Source: Verrucomicrobiia bacterium (lineage in GTDB: Bacteria > Verrucomicrobiota > Verrucomicrobiae > Limisphaerales > UBA11358). From it: a stretch of DNA of 7,512 nt. Under the pieces are notes generated by a model, which did no database searches, was not told the DNA's origin, and saw only the letters and a list, made by a program, of their open reading frames with translations. The stretch is taken from positions 1-7,512 of the forward strand of contig JASHZU010000430.1 in NCBI GenBank assembly GCA_030042375.1. The letters run 5' to 3'. Made by a program: the position numbers and the translations under genes. Positions 6,832 to 7,512 of the stretch are shown here, in pieces (within the stretch, counting starts at the first letter, position 1; every line of letters starts with the position of its first letter).

Positions 6832-7512
6832 ATGATAAAAAAATTTGTATGTCTTCTCTTTGCCATTATCGCCGGATGTTATGGCGTTTTTGGTGCTGAT
6901 GAAGTCCAATACGTCAATCCTTTCATTGGCACTGCTCTGGGTTCGGGAAATACTTATCCCGGACCGCAGGTGCCTTTCGGCATGATTTCCTGGAGCCCGC
7001 AAACGACGGATGCCGGGTGGAGTCCCGGCGGGTATAATTATAGCAACGATAAAATAGATGGTTTCGGGCTGATTCATTTGAGTGGCGCCGGTTGCAGTGT
7101 CACCTGTGAATTGCCTTTTATACCATGCACGGGTGATTTGAACACCTCGCCGGCGGCCCATCGCCACGCTTATGCTTCGGTTTTTTCCCACACCAATGAA
7201 ATGGCCGTGCCGGGATATTATGCGGTCAATCTCTCGACCTGGAACATTCAATTTGAAAATACGGTGACGAAGCGGGCAGGGATTGCGCATATCGATTTTC
7301 CGAAAACGGCGAACGCCAACGTCGTTTTAGATCCCAATGCCGACAGTGTCGGTTTAAAGGACGGCTGCATTTTTATTGATCCGACTAACCAGATGATTTC
7401 CGGCTGGGCAAAGAGTGGCAGTTTTTGTGGAATCCAAGGCAGCGAGTATGTGGTCTATTTCGCCGCCCAATTTGACCGGTCATTCACGGCTTTCGGCACC
7501 TGGAAGAATGAT
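6832..7512 (+). CDS. GH92 family alpha-mannosidase, N-terminal part (runs off right edge)
   Basis: GH92 enzymes are calcium-dependent, inverting exo-alpha-mannosidases. The 227 codons to the window edge are open, with no stop. After an export signal (1-22) they show GH92 N-domain hallmarks: VNPFIGT (28-34), NTYPGPQVPFGM (40-51), GGYNYSNDKIDGF (66-78) and the family's LSGxGC block as HLSGAGC (82-88). Whole GH92 proteins are roughly 700-800 residues, so the (alpha/alpha)6 catalytic domain with its glutamate, aspartates and calcium ligands lies beyond the window and activity cannot be judged. The ATG at 6832 is chosen because it directly precedes the signal sequence MIKKFVCLLFAIIAG; no good ribosome binding site is seen. 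Ile13-Ala-Gly-Cys16 fits a lipobox, so the protein may be a lipoprotein; cleavage after Ala22 by signal peptidase I is the alternative. The linkage specificity is unknown. Confidence 0.92.
   Translation, partial: MIKKFVCLLFAIIAGCYGVFGADEVQYVNPFIGTALGSGNTYPGPQVPFGMISWSPQTTDAGWSPGGYNYSNDKIDGFGLIHLSGAGCSVTCELPFIPCTGDLNTSPAAHRHAYASVFSHTNEMAVPGYYAVNLSTWNIQFENTVTKRAGIAHIDFPKTANANVVLDPNADSVGLKDGCIFIDPTNQMISGWAKSGSFCGIQGSEYVVYFAAQFDRSFTAFGTWKND

Noticed and set aside
6664..7290. 208-codon open frame on the minus strand across the GH36 end and GH92 start
   Set aside because: It lies opposite two genes with clear family motifs, and its translation shows no recognisable domain. It is most likely a composition shadow.

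Overview
The window holds four tightly packed genes, all on the + strand, that together look like part of a carbohydrate-utilisation operon. The first is cut by the left edge and the last by the right edge. The genes are: (1) a large DUF5107 protein with a C-terminal TPR array; (2) a small aldose-1-epimerase-like (galactose mutarotase fold) protein; (3) a secreted alpha-galactosidase of family GH36 with an N-terminal NPCBM carbohydrate-binding domain; (4) the N-terminal part of an exported GH92 alpha-mannosidase. I see no RNA gene, CRISPR array, insertion sequence, integrase or attachment site, and no gene-free stretch longer than 26 bases.

Organism: base composition is moderate and even across the window. 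The export signals are bacterial, and spacing is operon-like (4-base overlap, 1-base overlap, 26-base gap). DUF5107-TPR, NPCBM-GH36 and GH92 genes occur in glycan-degrading Verrucomicrobiota, Planctomycetota, Bacteroidota and Acidobacteriota. My best guess is a Verrucomicrobiota-like Gram-negative, but this rests on family distribution recalled from memory and is weak. No SusC/SusD pair is visible, so nothing points specifically to a Bacteroidota PUL.

Layout: bases 1-3330 carry the DUF5107/TPR gene, whose true start lies left of the window. It ends in an ATGA overlap with the mutarotase-like gene (3327-4217), which has a strong AAGGAGG ribosome binding site inside the end of the first gene. 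The mutarotase-like gene ends in a TAATG overlap with the GH36 gene (4217-6805, with a second possible start at 4235). After 26 bases with no visible promoter or terminator, the GH92 gene starts at 6832 and runs off the right edge in an open frame.

How the genes may work together (inference): the two exported enzymes would remove terminal alpha-galactose and alpha-mannose from a glycan outside the cytoplasm. The two upstream proteins, apparently without export signals, would act on or sense the released sugars in the cytoplasm. All four proteins contain a domain related to the galactose-mutarotase beta-supersandwich. The DUF5107-TPR protein is the least understood member and the best candidate for something new; the glycosidases are recognisable members of known families.
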